From Oscheius tipulae (Eukaryota; Nematoda; Chromadorea; Rhabditida; Rhabditidae): a DNA stretch of 64,000 bases. Both the position numbers and the translations under genes were made by a program. Of this stretch, positions 49,071 through 61,743 are shown one piece after another. Each line of letters starts with the position of its first letter. Position 1 is the first letter of the stretch. The DNA is taken from the NCBI GenBank assembly GCA_037178975.1, contig JASJZH010000006.1, forward strand, positions 3,410,001-3,474,000. Reading direction: 5' to 3'. Below the pieces are notes generated by a model that saw nothing but the letters and a program-made list of their open reading frames with translations, did not search any database and was not told where the DNA came from.

Positions 49071-51015
49071 TCATCGCTTTCTGGTCATCATTGTGCAGAA
49101 CTCTGCAAAATGACCATCCTTAAAAGTTTATGGACTTTTTACCTTGGAAATTTATCTTTCCGTCGTTATTTTTGTCCACATGCTTATAGATCGCCTTGAT
49201 ATCCTGATCACTCAAGCTGTGTCCCATCCTTTGGAAAGCAGTCCTCAACTCGGATCTCGTGATATGACCGTCTCCATCAACATCCAGCTCCTCAAAGACA
49301 GCTTTCAATGACAAAGACAGAGGATTGGCTCTGGCAATTGTCATGAATTCTGAAAATTACTCTTGATGTACAGAACCAAACGAAATGTTGCATCAAAGCT
49401 TCAAACAGTGGGATCACTGATGTACATATAGTAAGTTGAAACATCGAAAGAATGAATGTCTTTGCGTGGGTCAAAATTTCTCTTTTACCAAAAAAAGGTT
49501 GAGCCACAGTCTCCAGTCATTACGCTTACAAAAAATTTAAAGACGTCATACTCGGCCGGATGCTTGTGATGGAAAATGATAAAAATTATCAGTTACCTTT
49601 GAAGTCAATCTTGCCGTCCTTGTCAGCATCGGCAGCATTCAGCATAGCATCGAGTTCTTCTTCGGTTGGAGCCTGTCCCATTTTTTGCATCACGGCACGG
49701 AGCTCATCCTAAATTGAAACTAATCAGTCGTAATCTACTAACTTACTCTTTGGATGTAGCCATCTCCGTTGAGGTCAAACTCCCGGAAGATTCCTCTCAG
49801 ATCATCTTCGCGGATCTCGCCAAAATCTTCCTGAAAACAAACGAGCATGTCCTCATTTCCGGAGTAGCTGCCGAGATGTTTTCATTAAGGCGCTGACACC
49901 ATCTGTATCCTTGGTTGTCAATCATCTCTGTCGAAAACCCTTTTTCTCTTCGTTTTTCTACCGTAGTAAAGAAGTTTCTAGTCAAATCAATTTCGTCGCT
50001 CCTTCTACCGACCAGGGTGTTTCGGCCAAAAACCACAAGGAAAACGGTTGTTTGCGTAGAGATTATCGCACTGCCGTTGTGTTCTACCTTTGCTTTTGCA
50101 AGCTTAAAAGTTTGGTACGACTAAAAGTGTTTTGCCTTTAGGAAATTTACGCGATTGAGCACAGAAACACGATACAGATGCAAACATCGAATTGTGTTTG
50201 CCCTTGAGCGAAATTCAAGAGAGTCGTCAGGTTTACCGAGGCCATTGAGAATCAGCGGTGAAACACGGATCAGGAAAACATGAAAGTCTTTTGGCATCAA
50301 TCTCCATATACTACACTCCTCTCGCCAAACTGTTTGATTTTTCTCGATTTGGAAGACCCAGCCTTGACATTCCGTCCTGTTTGGAGGCAAGACAAGCGTG
50401 TTTTGATTGTTGCATTGCCACATATAATCGTAGAAGTAACGATTCGAGAAGGTCGTCTACGCTCTCCCACTTGAAAAAGTCACAATTGCTGTTTACGGAC
50501 AGCTTAACATGCATGGCAGCAAGTAGCTCTTAATTTTGCGAACAAGAAAAGGGCGGTTTTTGCCTTCTCGTTCTCCAAGTCGCGTTGTAAAACGACCGTA
50601 AACAGTCTAAATCGTGAAATCCGGTATTTTGAGAGTTTTGGTGGCCACAAATAACAAGACAAACTGTATATTTTGGGAAACTTAGCTTTTGATCACCTGA
50701 ACAAGGCATGGTATATTAGTCAAGCGAGCTCGGCACGGAACTAACAGGGCTTATTGGTTTTCATCTATAGAAATCCATACACTTCGCACACAGTGTATAT
50801 CATTTTGAACTGTTTGTTAGACCCGAAATACCGACAAGATTAGGATGTATAATCAGTAGGCATCTATTCTTTTCGCGGCCCACAAGCCAAAGATTGTACC
50901 ACGTATACCACCTGGAGGGCCGTAAAAAGTGAAGGAAACGTAGAATTTTAGAGAAGGAAGAGATAAGGCCAAGATAAGGTACCTGTTTCGCCTTGGAAGA
51001 GCAGCAAGCGCCCAT
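49071..51015 (-). CDS. Calmodulin-like protein with N-terminal acylation motif
   Basis: Five exons in phase give 155 aa: 50983-51015, 49747-49830, 49597-49708, 49143-49349 and 49071-49102. The first exon encodes only MGACCSSKAKQ, then a 1.15-kb intron. Gly2 followed by Ala-Cys-Cys-Ser-Ser is a strong N-myristoylation plus palmitoylation signal. Four canonical EF-hand loops follow: DLNGDGYIQRDE, DADKDGKIDFKE, DVDGDGHITRSE and DKNNDGKINFQE, all with the six ligand positions intact. The C-terminus is basic (EFCTMMTRKR). It should be a calcium sensor held at the plasma membrane. Overall it is calmodulin-sized but clearly not calmodulin. The first exon is assigned on phase, on the clean donor and on the lack of any other in-frame start near exon 2. 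Confidence 0.8.
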
Positions 51016-51258
51016 TGTGGCGGGGCGTCGGAGACTGGTTGCGCCCGCATTGCATTACTCACGGCGCGCCAGCCCACTGATAACGCAGGCAGTCTTGCTG
51101 CGGCAGTTGACCATGGCAACCTATTTTTCCTTGTTTTTATCTCTATCAGGACCTTGATAGGTCGGTAAACTGACAATAGGCTTTAACAACCCCGAACCGC
51201 TCCTTGAACAATACAATTTATTTGCAGAACAGGCACGACAGGAAGAATAAACACCTTC

Positions 51259-52124
<866 letters not shown>

Positions 52125-53547
52125 CTGAAATGGATACAAAATACAAAGAGAAACGGTTACTCGAGAATTGAATTACACTTAATCCCGCACGTTTCTCATA
52201 CTCTACACCCCAAGGCGTCCTCGGCCAGGTGACCTAAGCCACAACTTCCGGTAGCCATCGATTCTCTTAGGCTTGGGCGATTAAGGTAGCTGAAAGCAGT
52301 CAAGCAGTGCCAGAAATTAGTAAATGTTCAGATTGTTCAAGCGAAAAATTAAAATCGACGGTATTTCTCCGTTTATTTTAGCTAGAGAAGCTCGCTGACT
52401 CACCTGCATTTAGACGACTCGCATCTGTCTGCGTTAATGAAGAATCCCATGTGGATCTGCTACAGAGGTTATCGTAGGTGTCTAGAAAAGCAGTTGAATT
52501 GGAATCTCTACTATCTAAAGCGTTATCTGTGGCGGACACTGTTTATTTGTTTGTTTGTTTGTTCGTGGCCACGAAACAAAAACAAGCTAATTGTGTTGTC
52601 AAGAAGTCTTGTTGCTCGGAAACAGTTATTGCTTAAATTGGATGGCAAGTCAACTTTGGATGCTCTCTAGAACTTTGCTTCTATTTCAGTGGAGCCACTG
52701 GAAGCCGTTTGTTACTACGAAGCGACGCAGCCGCCATTGCAAACAAAAGGCAAAGAGAAGGCTGGTATCATCCTATAACCTTTATGTTGAAGGCAGGTAT
52801 AGAGGGTAAAAAAAACTATAAGGTTATTGTTATGGAAACTGATAGTTGTGGCATTCTTTGAAGAACTGATTAACTGGCAAACCAGTTCTAGCTTTGGTGA
52901 AGAACAAGCTAAACCGTCCAACTCTTTTAGCCCAAACCTACAGTACTAAAGTGTAGAAACATATGATTGACCGAACATACTTGTAAGAAACAAACAGAAA
53001 GTTTTGAATAAGATGCTTGTATCAGCGACCACAGCTCATTTCGAAGTGGACATAAATTGGAGTGGCTGTGTTTAGCGTCATTCAGCAAAGGAAACGACCG
53101 TTTCCTTCCGCCGAGCCAGGAAATAGTGTGCGGAAGCGGGGTTTCCGCCCTACCATTGTGAAGCCCTCGCTCCTCAGTCAACTAACCTTCAGGACTGTCT
53201 ACTGCGACATCTATTTGTCATTTTAAATGTGAACTTACTTAATGTTGGATACATTTGGCAGATTTGAGCAGGAGCTTTGCCACCTAAGGGGGCGGCCCTA
53301 AGCTGGCCCAACTACCGTAGCAAGCTGGCAATTAGAGCATGCTTCCGATTGGATAGCTGACGTTTCCGCTCTGATGATAAACGCTAATGGAACACGTAGA
53401 TGATCGAAAATAGTTCCAAGAACTGTTTTCTAAGCTCTTAGGCCCAACACGGACCAATGGAACATAACAAAACGTAAAGTTGTTTATTCGTAACACTTAA
53501 GTCGGATGAACATTATGTACAGACAGATAAAAACCGTAGCTTCTAGT
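52125..53547. other. Upstream region of the ETS gene
   Basis: Probably contains the missing 5' exon(s) and promoter of the ast-1-like gene, and at the right edge the 3' flank of the Nudix gene. A short (TTTG)n run sits at about 52543-52562. No exon is supported. Confidence 0.4.
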
Positions 53548-54386
53548 TCATAGAGCTCCAAGTTGCATTGACCAGGCTAGTGCAAAAGAGTACACGTTTG
53601 CAGAAACAATAATTCCTTTCCTGCTCATCTCATTTAGTTCTTCCAAGAGGTTCGTAGCTTTTATAAATACGGGCTTAACATCCTAAAGAAGGTTATACAA
53701 TTGATCTCAAAATGTCCTCTCACCTCTGTTCCTTCTGGCTCTGCTTCAATATGAAGCTCATCGGCATGTTTCACAGTCAAAACCACATACTTTAGGACAT
53801 CGTTGCTTCTGCTAGGGAAGCTAGCTTGTTTACCAACGGATCTGAAAAGTAGCATAGCACAAAAAGGTTACCTACACAAAGTCGGCACCAGAAACCTTAA
53901 AGCCTGTCTCTTCTCTCAGCTCACGAACACCAGCCTCTATTACTGTCTCACTTTTATCGACAATGCCTGAAGTGTCTCTGCTTAAAGCGCAAACAACAAA
54001 AGTTACCTCCCGGAAACTCCAGAGTCCATGATCTAGTAGGTATGCGATATTGTTGGTTAAACAAGAAATATAGCTCCTCCTCCTTGTACACCCTAACAAT
54101 AGTATAAACGCCTGCCACTTCAGATGGATTGCTTGACTGACGGACGTCTTGCACCTCCCATATCTGCATCTAATCTATATTTTGTCTTTTAGTGTTCATA
54201 CCGCATTTTTCCCGTGACGATCTTTGAAATGTATAAGAGTCAGATTACAGAATCTTCCTTGATATGCCGTTTCCTCTCTGATATTGGTGAAATGATGGTT
54301 TCGAGAAGAAACCTGAAAAAGTGGGCGAAACAAAGACGAAACTTTACCAAAGAAAGTATACTAAGCAGGAAGGGAAGGGTCAGCAT
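53548..54386 (-). CDS. Nudix hydrolase, ADP-sugar pyrophosphatase type
   Basis: Six exons in phase: 54348-54386, 54202-54312, 54007-54169, 53876-53966, 53724-53841 and 53548-53682, giving 218 aa. The Nudix box reads GIVDKSETVIEAGVRELREE then TGF, matching GX5EX7REUXEEXGU with all the metal-binding glutamates, although the first G is split by an intron. WEVQDVRQSSNPSEVAGVYT and FLFNQQYRIPTRSWTLEFPG resemble NUDT5/NUDT14, which hydrolyse ADP-ribose or UDP-sugars. The N-terminus (MLTLPFLLSILSL) is hydrophobic and could be a targeting signal, or the first exon could be wrong, since cytosolic relatives lack it. The stop of the CRAL-TRIO gene, on the same strand, is 252 bp upstream of this start, and TACTAG lies just before the ATG: a possible operon position. 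Confidence 0.85.
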
Positions 54387-54638
54387 TAGCTAGTAGAACT
54401 CAATAATGCCATCGTTATCTCGAAAAGTGAAGTGTAATAAAAACCAGTCTAGGTGTCGTGGTCTCACTGTTGACACGAGAAAACAAAGAATGACCTTAGG
54501 TTGTAACCGAACCCTTTTGCCATGGGGCAGTTCGTGAATCAGACGGGACTTTGTCAGAACATTTATGACATCATGTTGTCTTATCGGGGGCGTACATGCG
54601 GTTTCTTTACGCAAGGCTTATGAAACTTATCGAATAGA

Positions 54639-56050
54639 TTAAGCCACGATGACCGCAGCGTAGCTAATCTTAACCGAAAAGAATTGACTATGATTCACAA
54701 AGTTTAGATACACAGGCAAATCGGGTTCAATATACAGCTCTCCTTCTTCGGGTAACACCGGAGTGACCAATTTGATGCGAGGAGTGAGATCTTCATCTCC
54801 TTGCGAGAACCATATCCTTGTCTCCCTGGCAAGAGTAAAGCTGTAGAGCAGTTTTCCTTTCACCCCAGTTTTGATTTCTACTTTGTCAAAAGATCCTGCC
54901 TTCAGGTTAAATGAATGATACACAGGGGCTACGTTGTGATCCTCAAAATGTTTCTCTCGGATCTGAAAGTTCAGAGTTGAGAAATGTGATCAGCGCTTAC
55001 CGCGAAATCCTTTTCTTTCACAAAAACATGAGATGAGGTCCCGTTACACAACTGTCCACTTTGTACTTTGTAACCGCCCAAATATCCTTGAGGAATAGCA
55101 TTGTGACTGTAATATAACTGAAAACAGTATGTCTTGGGTTACCTCAGGTACTTGGAAAGATCTGAATACTTTGAAACAACGACGAAACGGCGATGCACCT
55201 TCTTTGGGAGCATGAATGAGATGACCTGATGTAACCTATTGCAATTTATCAATGAAAAGCTTACCTTCCACATCAGAGACACAATAGTTGGAGGATTCAT
55301 GATAATAACTTGCTTCAAAATCTCGGAAAAGTAATCCAACCATATGTGGACACGCATCTTGGGAAATATTACTGAAAATACGCGTTACTGACCTCCATGA
55401 GAGCATTAATTGGAGACTTGATGTTGACGTACTGTGAGAGAGGAAGATCACTCATATCGAAGAGACAGATAGCTATATAAACGTAGTTTCAGTGCTGAAA
55501 ATCTTACCATGTGAGGGAAGTTCAGTCTTTATTTCCCGTTCAAGTACCAAATTCTGAAAGTACTCGCAGCAACCGAAGAAGATTCGGAGGTACGAGCCGA
55601 CACTGACTGTTTTCATAAACTAGAATCGCATTGCTTATCGAAGTACACAAGAATGGTACCTCGACTGGGTCACCTATGCACATTTCTGTGAAAACCAATC
55701 CATTATCCTTGTCATTCACCCAGTCGCCTGAGAGAGTCGATTGGCGGATGAATTTCCGACCGAGCTCCCACGACTAAAGTGTTATCATGAAACTGATGAA
55801 TATCCGTTTCAACCTCGACTTTGTAAAAGTATTCGACTTTTGCAGGATCATCGAAGTCGAGAGATCTTCTAATTTGACGGTATTCTATGTACTTCTCGGC
55901 AGCCATTTCAATGTTCTGAATCACTGATGAAATCACCATCTTGTAAGGGCTTACCCCGTCATTTCCGTTGAGCAATCTCTGCAGATGGTAGACATTGTCG
56001 TGACAAGGGTCTAACGCGTCTCCCAGTTGACGACGTAGTTCTTCAAACAT
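54639..56050 (-). CDS. CRAL-TRIO plus GOLD domain lipid-transfer protein (ctg-like)
   Basis: ATG at 56050 follows CATTTACAGTTCAAA, a good splice acceptor. The N-terminal CRAL-TRIO region has [34 protein letters not shown]-like [20 protein letters not shown], then the lipid-pocket segment [20 protein letters not shown] and [17 protein letters not shown]. The C-terminal GOLD domain is a beta-rich stretch, [20 protein letters not shown] to [20 protein letters not shown]. The domain pair is that of SEC14-like proteins; worms have ctg-1, ctg-2 and cgr-1. They bind phosphoinositides or tocopherol-like lipids and sit at Golgi or signalling membranes. One junction, near 55728-55780, does not close: the downstream exon ([13 protein letters not shown]) needs a phase-1 donor that I cannot find. 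Confidence 0.82.
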
Positions 56051-56334
56051 TTTGAACTGTAAATGTGCTGGTTGTACCAAATATGGTTGAAAGAAAGATG
56101 GCCAGACCGAGTGCGGTCAAAAGACGTCCTTCGGCGGGATTTGACACGGACTCTCAACCAAACGACCACTATTTCGCGCATCTCCCGCGATGGACGAAGT
56201 GAACACAGTGAACACAATAGGATATTTGTAAGACGACAAAAGGCGAAAACCACAACGGTTTATTATGCGTCTAATATGTACAAACAAGCGAGATCAAAAT
56301 AAAATAGGACGGCTGGCGACGTATGACAATGAGT

Positions 56335-56706
56335 TTAAATGGAATAAATTGCCTTTCTCAGAGCCTCGCGTCTACAACGATTGAATTTTTTGATCGGTCG
56401 ACTGACAAACCGTTCCCGTCTCTCCCAATTCATTTCGCTTTCATCGTCTGCATCGGAAATCTTCGCATTCGTTTTGTCACACGTCTCGATGACAAGAACA
56501 GCGATAAACTGAAAATATAGGTTAACATAAGTAGCAACAAGGCGACTCACAATGACCGTGAAGACCAGAGTAAACAGAAGACTGTACTTAAAAATAGAAG
56601 CCATACTGAAAACATCCACAGGCACTGAATCCACATTGGTGCCGATGCTGGTCATGGTGGCTTCGGTTGAAGTGGAAGCATCGAGGAAGAAGGTGGTGGT
56701 CAGCAT
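56335..56706 (-). CDS. Small single-pass membrane protein, 109 aa
   Basis: Two exons, 56551-56706 and 56335-56508, joined by a 42-bp intron. The start ATG follows GGCTTACAGAC, an acceptor-like sequence. The N-terminal half is Ser/Thr-rich (STSTEATMTSIGTNVDSVPV), then one helix spans the intron (SLLFTLVFTVI-FIAVLVIE). The C-terminal half is charged, acidic then basic (DADDESEMNWERRERFV, KKFNRCRREALRKAIYS). No signal peptide is obvious, so the helix probably acts as a signal anchor. No family is recognised. Its stop is 285 bp upstream of the CRAL-TRIO gene's start on the same strand, a spacing seen in nematode operons. Confidence 0.65.
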   Translation of the reverse strand: MLTTTFFLDASTSTEATMTSIGTNVDSVPVDVFSMASIFKYSLLFTLVFTVIVSRLVATYVNLYFQFIAVLVIETCDKTNAKISDADDESEMNWERRERFVSRPIKKFNRCRREALRKAIYSI

Positions 56707-57739
56707 GTCTGTAAGCCTTAGATGTGATAGTTTCTAGAGGAATTTATACATAGCGCCCACGGTTTATAGACAGAACGCTGGACGTGGGCGAGAGAGAGAG
56801 AAAAGATTGCTCGACGAATCAGCGGGACAACAAAAGGTGCAGGAAAAATATGTGACTCAGACGCAAGGAGCAGACTGTGAGATGCGAAAAGATTGGTCTT
56901 GAGCACTTGCTTATATATCAGACGATACCATCCGGTAGTGATAAGCTTTGACAGCAAAAGTTTATGGCTCAATGATTCATCCAAGGGTTTTCCCCAATTC
57001 GAAACAGTGCGTGCACAATGACCATTTTAGAAAGAATAGAAGTTTCAAAATTGCACGTTTTAGTGGGATCTCTGCTACAACAGTTAATAAGTTTGAAGAT
57101 GGAGGAAAGGGATTGTTAACTATCGGACCCACCCTTCCGGACAAGAAGTTAGTGATGATTTTGGGGGACCATAAAGATGGACGACCACGGAAACTGCGGT
57201 TTCATAATAAGGGCTCGATGAACTACGCCCACTATCAAACCGTTTACAAACTACCGAGTACAGTGCAGACCAAAGTCTTTGATGAGGAAATAGGTGCATG
57301 GAATGGGGGGAATGAAAAGGTTATGAGAGTTTTTGACGACATTTGAGCTTCATTTTCACAACATTAACAAATCACAGAAAGGTGTGACCCAAAAAGAAGA
57401 TAAGGGGGAATTCACAGGAAATATTTGAGATCAGGTATTACCGAAATTGACTAAAAGTGGTCTAGGGAGAGTTTGAGCAATGAAAAATGAATAAACTGGG
57501 GAAAAGTTCAGATCTAAAAGAAACGAGGACGACAAAGAGGTTGGGCAAACAGTCAACAATCAACATGTCATCAGACACGTAAACAACCAATAGACACTGT
57601 GCGCAACAGTATTTCGTAACACCATCTGGAACGGTGCCCGTTTGTGTTGCGAGACAGTGCATTCAGTTGTGAAACTTCTGTTGTCTTAAGTCCGATGACT
57701 TTTTTCTGACTTTTAGATAAATATAAACATTGAATAGGG
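56707..57739. other. Intergenic; one uncertain open frame on plus strand
   Basis: Between two minus-strand genes. Plus-strand 56969-57346 is open for about 126 codons from ATG 56969, without introns or homology I recognise; composition is Lys/Gly-rich. A frame of this length is expected by chance about twice in a window this size, so I do not call it a gene. Confidence 0.4.
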
Positions 57740-59362
57740 CTATGCAAGGGATTGTTCCGTTTTCTTGAAGTGTTCCCTATGTGGCAGCATTTCCGACACG
57801 TATTCCGCCACTTTGCCTTTGATGTTATGAAAGTTCTCATACTGTAGGTAGTACTTGGTCTTCATCAGCTCCATGAAGTTTGGTCTTTCGCGGTAATCTT
57901 TTATGACACTGAAGAATTTCATAACTGTTGCGAAATCGAAGGAATACTTACCACATGTTTGTGAAATGACGCAACGGAAGCGAATACTTGGTGTTTTTGA
58001 CCATTGGCGGATCCTCGTAGACTACCATTTGTAGCTGGGTGAAAACTGGAGCCTCATTAAAACCAGGATATGGAAATGCAAAATTGGCAACTTCGATCTG
58101 AAGTTTGTGAGGTTTAAGATAGTTTTTGTCCTAACCATCGTCAATCCGAGACTCCAGACCTCAGATCGAATATCATAGTTCTTGGATGAAAGTTTTTCTG
58201 GCTGAAACTTATTTAAGAGAAAACTAAGTTATGCCTACCGCCATGTATGGTCGACAGCCTGCTTCTCGAGTTTGTGCTACAGAATCTTGCAAATACCCGC
58301 ATATCCCAAAGTCGCATACTTTCACTGCTCCACAATGACTTAACAGGATGTTCGAAGGCTTGATATCTAAACTTTTTTTTGATACAAGGTGCTACTAGAC
58401 TCCTACCTCTGTGGATGATGTGATACTGATCCTTCATATGTGTCAATGCTTTGATTACCGGAATCGGGTTTTAAACTTTAATCGAAAGTACTTACTGATA
58501 TCGCTACAGATCCTAATGTCGGTTCATTGAATAGTGATTTCCCTTCATAAACCCGGTGAGCAGTTTGATACAGGTGCTCTAATGATATGTCCATCAACTC
58601 CATACACACCCACGCATCACCCTAAAAATCTGGATAAAAGCTAAAGAAATAAAGAGCTCACTTCGTGAAACGTCAACCCGTAGAATCGGACAATATTTTC
58701 ACAGTTACTCGCTGATTTGATGGCCTCCACTTCATGTCGCAATCTTTTCATAGACTGGTTGATGCCGACATCGTCTGATCCGCTGTTTGTTATTCGGACT
58801 CTCTTGAAAATACGAAGTATGGTTCAGTTTACGTATTAGCTTACCTTGACAGCCATTTCATGACCACTGCTGCGATGAACCATTCGTCGAACAGTTCCGT
58901 AGCTTCCAGTTCCAAGAGGTTCAATATCATCCAGCTCCGACATTGTGAATGGAATTTCTTCTCCTTCGGGGAAGCCTAACCGTCCTGCGAGGTACATTTT
59001 GATGTAATTTCTGCAAAACAAGTTGCGTACAGGGGCGTAGTCTTTCATATTTCGCAAATGAGAAGCTAATGACCTTCCTGGTGACCGGAACGCGCAGATT
59101 ATGCGAGCAGATGTTGTTAGCCTATTACGAAAGATAATAGTAGTTTTGGCTATTTGAATGAAGCAAAACTGATTATTTAATGAAATGGAACAAAACTGAT
59201 TATTTAATGTTATCGCTATCGCGTTTAAAGGACAACTTACATGTGACTGATGGAATCTTCTGCAATATCCCTTCGGATTTGTTCCGCATCTCGAGATCTT
59301 GAAGGAACATCCTCAAGCGGAAGGTTAATGGGGGGTACACGTCGCTGTCTGCGTTGCATCAT
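57740..59362 (-). CDS. MAP kinase kinase (MKK3/4/6, SEK type)
   Basis: About nine exons give roughly 415 aa: 59241-59362, 58845-59121, 58662-58802, 58496-58621, 58407-58458, 58239-58366, 58136-58201, then two more to the stop at 57740. After a basic N-terminus (MMQRRQRRVPPINLPLEDVP, a possible MAPK docking site) comes the kinase domain: LGTGSYGTVRRMVH P-loop, EMAVKRV lysine, ICENIV-like hinge region VCMELMDISLEHLY, HIIHRDIKPSNILLSH catalytic loop, DFGICGYLQDSVAQTREAG with the two activation sites (S and T), and CRPYMAPEKL. The SVAQT spacing and GYL are typical of p38-type MAP2Ks, as in sek-1 stress and immune signalling. Intron 58459-58495 appears to end CG instead of AG. The exon 2 N-terminal part (58980-59121) is less certain. 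Confidence 0.87.
59164..59209. repeat. Two-copy direct repeat, 19 bp at 27-bp spacing
   Basis: CAAAACTGATTATTTAATG occurs exactly at 59164-59182 and again at 59191-59209. It lies in the first intron of the MAP kinase kinase gene. Probably a simple local duplication. Confidence 0.9.
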
Positions 59363-59721
59363 CACTGTTGAGTCACACGCCAAGGGAACAGGTTCTGAGA
59401 GGGCGATGACTCATTTGCTTCACCTTACCCTTTATACTGCTAGCCACTAAAAAGATGTTTAGCTAAGGGTTGGGTTGTGAAAATGTATTACGATTTGGAT
59501 TGAACCAGAACGTGTCAAGTAAGTTCACATTAATCAATGTTCATTAACAAACGACTAGATTTACTAATAAAGGCAAACAGGAGAAAGACCATAACGTTAA
59601 AGGCAAACAGTATTATGCGACCAGCTCTGGAAGATCATCAACATCCTCGGAAAAAAGATCAGACGACTCCGTCGACTTGTTCTTTGCATAATCATCTTTT
59701 TGTTCCGCGGGTGTCGAAATT
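59363..59721. other. Intercistronic gap between SMYD and MAP2K genes
   Basis: Separates two minus-strand genes by about 360 bp. CCCTCTCAGAACC at about 59392-59404 (reverse strand) is an acceptor-like site 30-40 bp before the kinase start. An alternative acidic C-terminus for the SMYD gene (ending DLPELVA, stop 59613) also falls here. Confidence 0.45.
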
Positions 59722-61743
59722 TTAAAACTTTGTTGACAAGAAACGGAAGCAATACCTTTGCGTCCATTTCATTGGCCTCGTCACTCTCTGAGGCTGCAGT
59801 TTTCTTTTCCCCCAAAAGTTCTGGCTGAGCAGGTTGCTGGGCAGGTGCATCGTGTCGAGGTGCAAAAACCTCAGTGGGATCTTGCTGAGAAGCGGCGATT
59901 GTTTCCTTTAGAATCTCTTCAGTCTCCACAGTCATCGGATGATCCGCATCTAAGGTGAAGTTAAGAATGTCGATAGCTTCTTGGATGTACTTGACAGCAC
60001 TCGGGTAATCCTTCAGACCACTATAGAACAGACCAATACTTCTGAATCTTTATTTTTAAAACGGGACTTGTTCTCGGCCAACCTCAGGTGGAAAGCGATT
60101 CCGGGATGATTCTTTGGATAGCACTGTCGGACACAATCTTCCGAAATCAAGTGAAGGCGAAGCAACTCCTTATGGTTGTTCACGTCTACTAGAGGAATCA
60201 AATGCTGAAACAATTTTTCAGTCAGCAAAATACCGGAAATACTTGGACAATGTTGCAAAGATAGACATTCACGTTGGGAAGAATCTTCGTCGCTCTATCC
60301 AACAAGTCTTCCAGAAACTCCACTCTTGTTTTTGACGGCATCTGTTATATAGCCATATTTGAATGAATGACAATATTTACCTGTTCAATCTCGCGATCGT
60401 TGAAAACCTTGTTTATGAATTTCATAGTGTTGATCCCTTCAAAAACATAATCCTGAACAATGAAAGTAGAACGCACATTGTTAAAACCTACCCTCTGCAT
60501 GTCCTTCTTACACTTCGGACAAGTGATCACCGCAGTTAGCTTATTTTTGTACGCATGAGTGCCAAAAATGCACAAGCTTGTAGGGTCATTTGCCTAAAAC
60601 ATAATTGTTTAATGATAACTTGTTGTACTTACCGGACAGTTGGGACATTTAAGTCCAGTCAGTATATGATCGCCCGGATCGATGCATCGGGTACACTTGC
60701 ATTCGAAGTACCAGGTATCTTTCAACTGTTTCAGTCTCTCTGGTTGGGAACTAAACAAAGTATGCAAAATTCAAAGGACACTCACTTCAAGAGATCGATG
60801 TAGGAATAAAATGTCGTTTCACGATTCTTAATGTTATTCGAACCATTCAAAGATCGGAGCGTAGCCACGAAGCCGTTACATGTGTAGATCGTGTTTGGGC
60901 TGCAAGAGTGGTCGTACGCGCAGAGGTCCAGGTAAAGTCCCTTACCAATTTCCTATGAGAAAAATCAATTAAAATCGATTTCTGATATGGTACCTTCACA
61001 TAAGCTCGGTCGCTGATGGCATGTCGGTTAATGTAGTTTCTGCAGTGTAGTTCAAACACGACATCTTTCGGCAACATGTGCTTGTTCTCATAAAAAGACG
61101 ACAAATTGTTGTAGATGTCTAAAAATTAGCACTGTTAGATGTCATGTTATGATCATACCTTCAAATTTGTCCATGGCTCTCTTGTCCTTTTTGATTTCTT
61201 CGGTATGTGCCCAGATTTGCATGATTGAACGTTCGGACTTCCTATCCTTGTAGAAGTTTTCAATCTTTTTGTCCTTCTTTTTCAAGATGTCCTAACTCAT
61301 CGTATAAACTACAAAAATCGCATACCTTATGACGAACCACAATTCTTCCTAGTACACGTGTCTCAATGTCCGGAATTTCTCCGGCTCGGCTTATGGCAGT
61401 GCATTCGGCCTATAAAGTACAAACTTCAAAACTACGAGAAAGGGGGAATACCTTGTGATCTTTCCATCCGAGCTGATGACATTGCTTGTTGCAGTAAACG
61501 GCACATTGACAGCCAGTACACCGTCTGGAAATTTGCTATCAGTTGATGGGCAATAAACAAGAAACGCTAAGGCAAATAGGGTTTATCAATAGAAATCAAT
61601 ATGTTGCCCTCAAACAAACTGCAAACTCACGCTTTGTCCTTTACAGGTGCCAAACAGTACCAACAATAGTTAGCCAACTCTTCCGTAGCCAAAGCATAAG
61701 CGAATGGATAGAACTGAAGACGTTGACATGCTTCAGTGGCCAT
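59722..61743 (-). CDS. SMYD-family (SET and MYND) lysine methyltransferase
   Basis: ATG at 61743 follows TTTTACAGGGTACATT. Near the N-terminus is FYPFAYALATEELANYCWYC, leading into a MYND zinc finger (CWYC, CTGC, CAVYC, CNKQCHQLGWKDHKAEC). A SET core follows: GRIVVRH, then FELHCRNYINRHAISD, GKGLYLDLCAYDHSCSPN (the NHSC motif with D for N), and TTFYSYIDLL. The post-SET cysteines (FECKCTRCIDPGD, CPNCP) complete the zinc site, and a TPR-like C-terminal part has IRLHLISEDCVRQCYPKNHP and SIGLFYSGLKDYPSAVKYIQ. The usual N-terminal GxG cofactor loop before MYND is not seen and may lie on an upstream exon. The 3' end is ambiguous: the simplest splice ends at 59722; an alternative ends at 59613. Confidence 0.83.

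Noticed and set aside
56948-57346. 132-codon plus-strand open frame
   Set aside because: Single exon, unrecognised, and about the length expected by chance. Kept as a note in the intergenic entry only.
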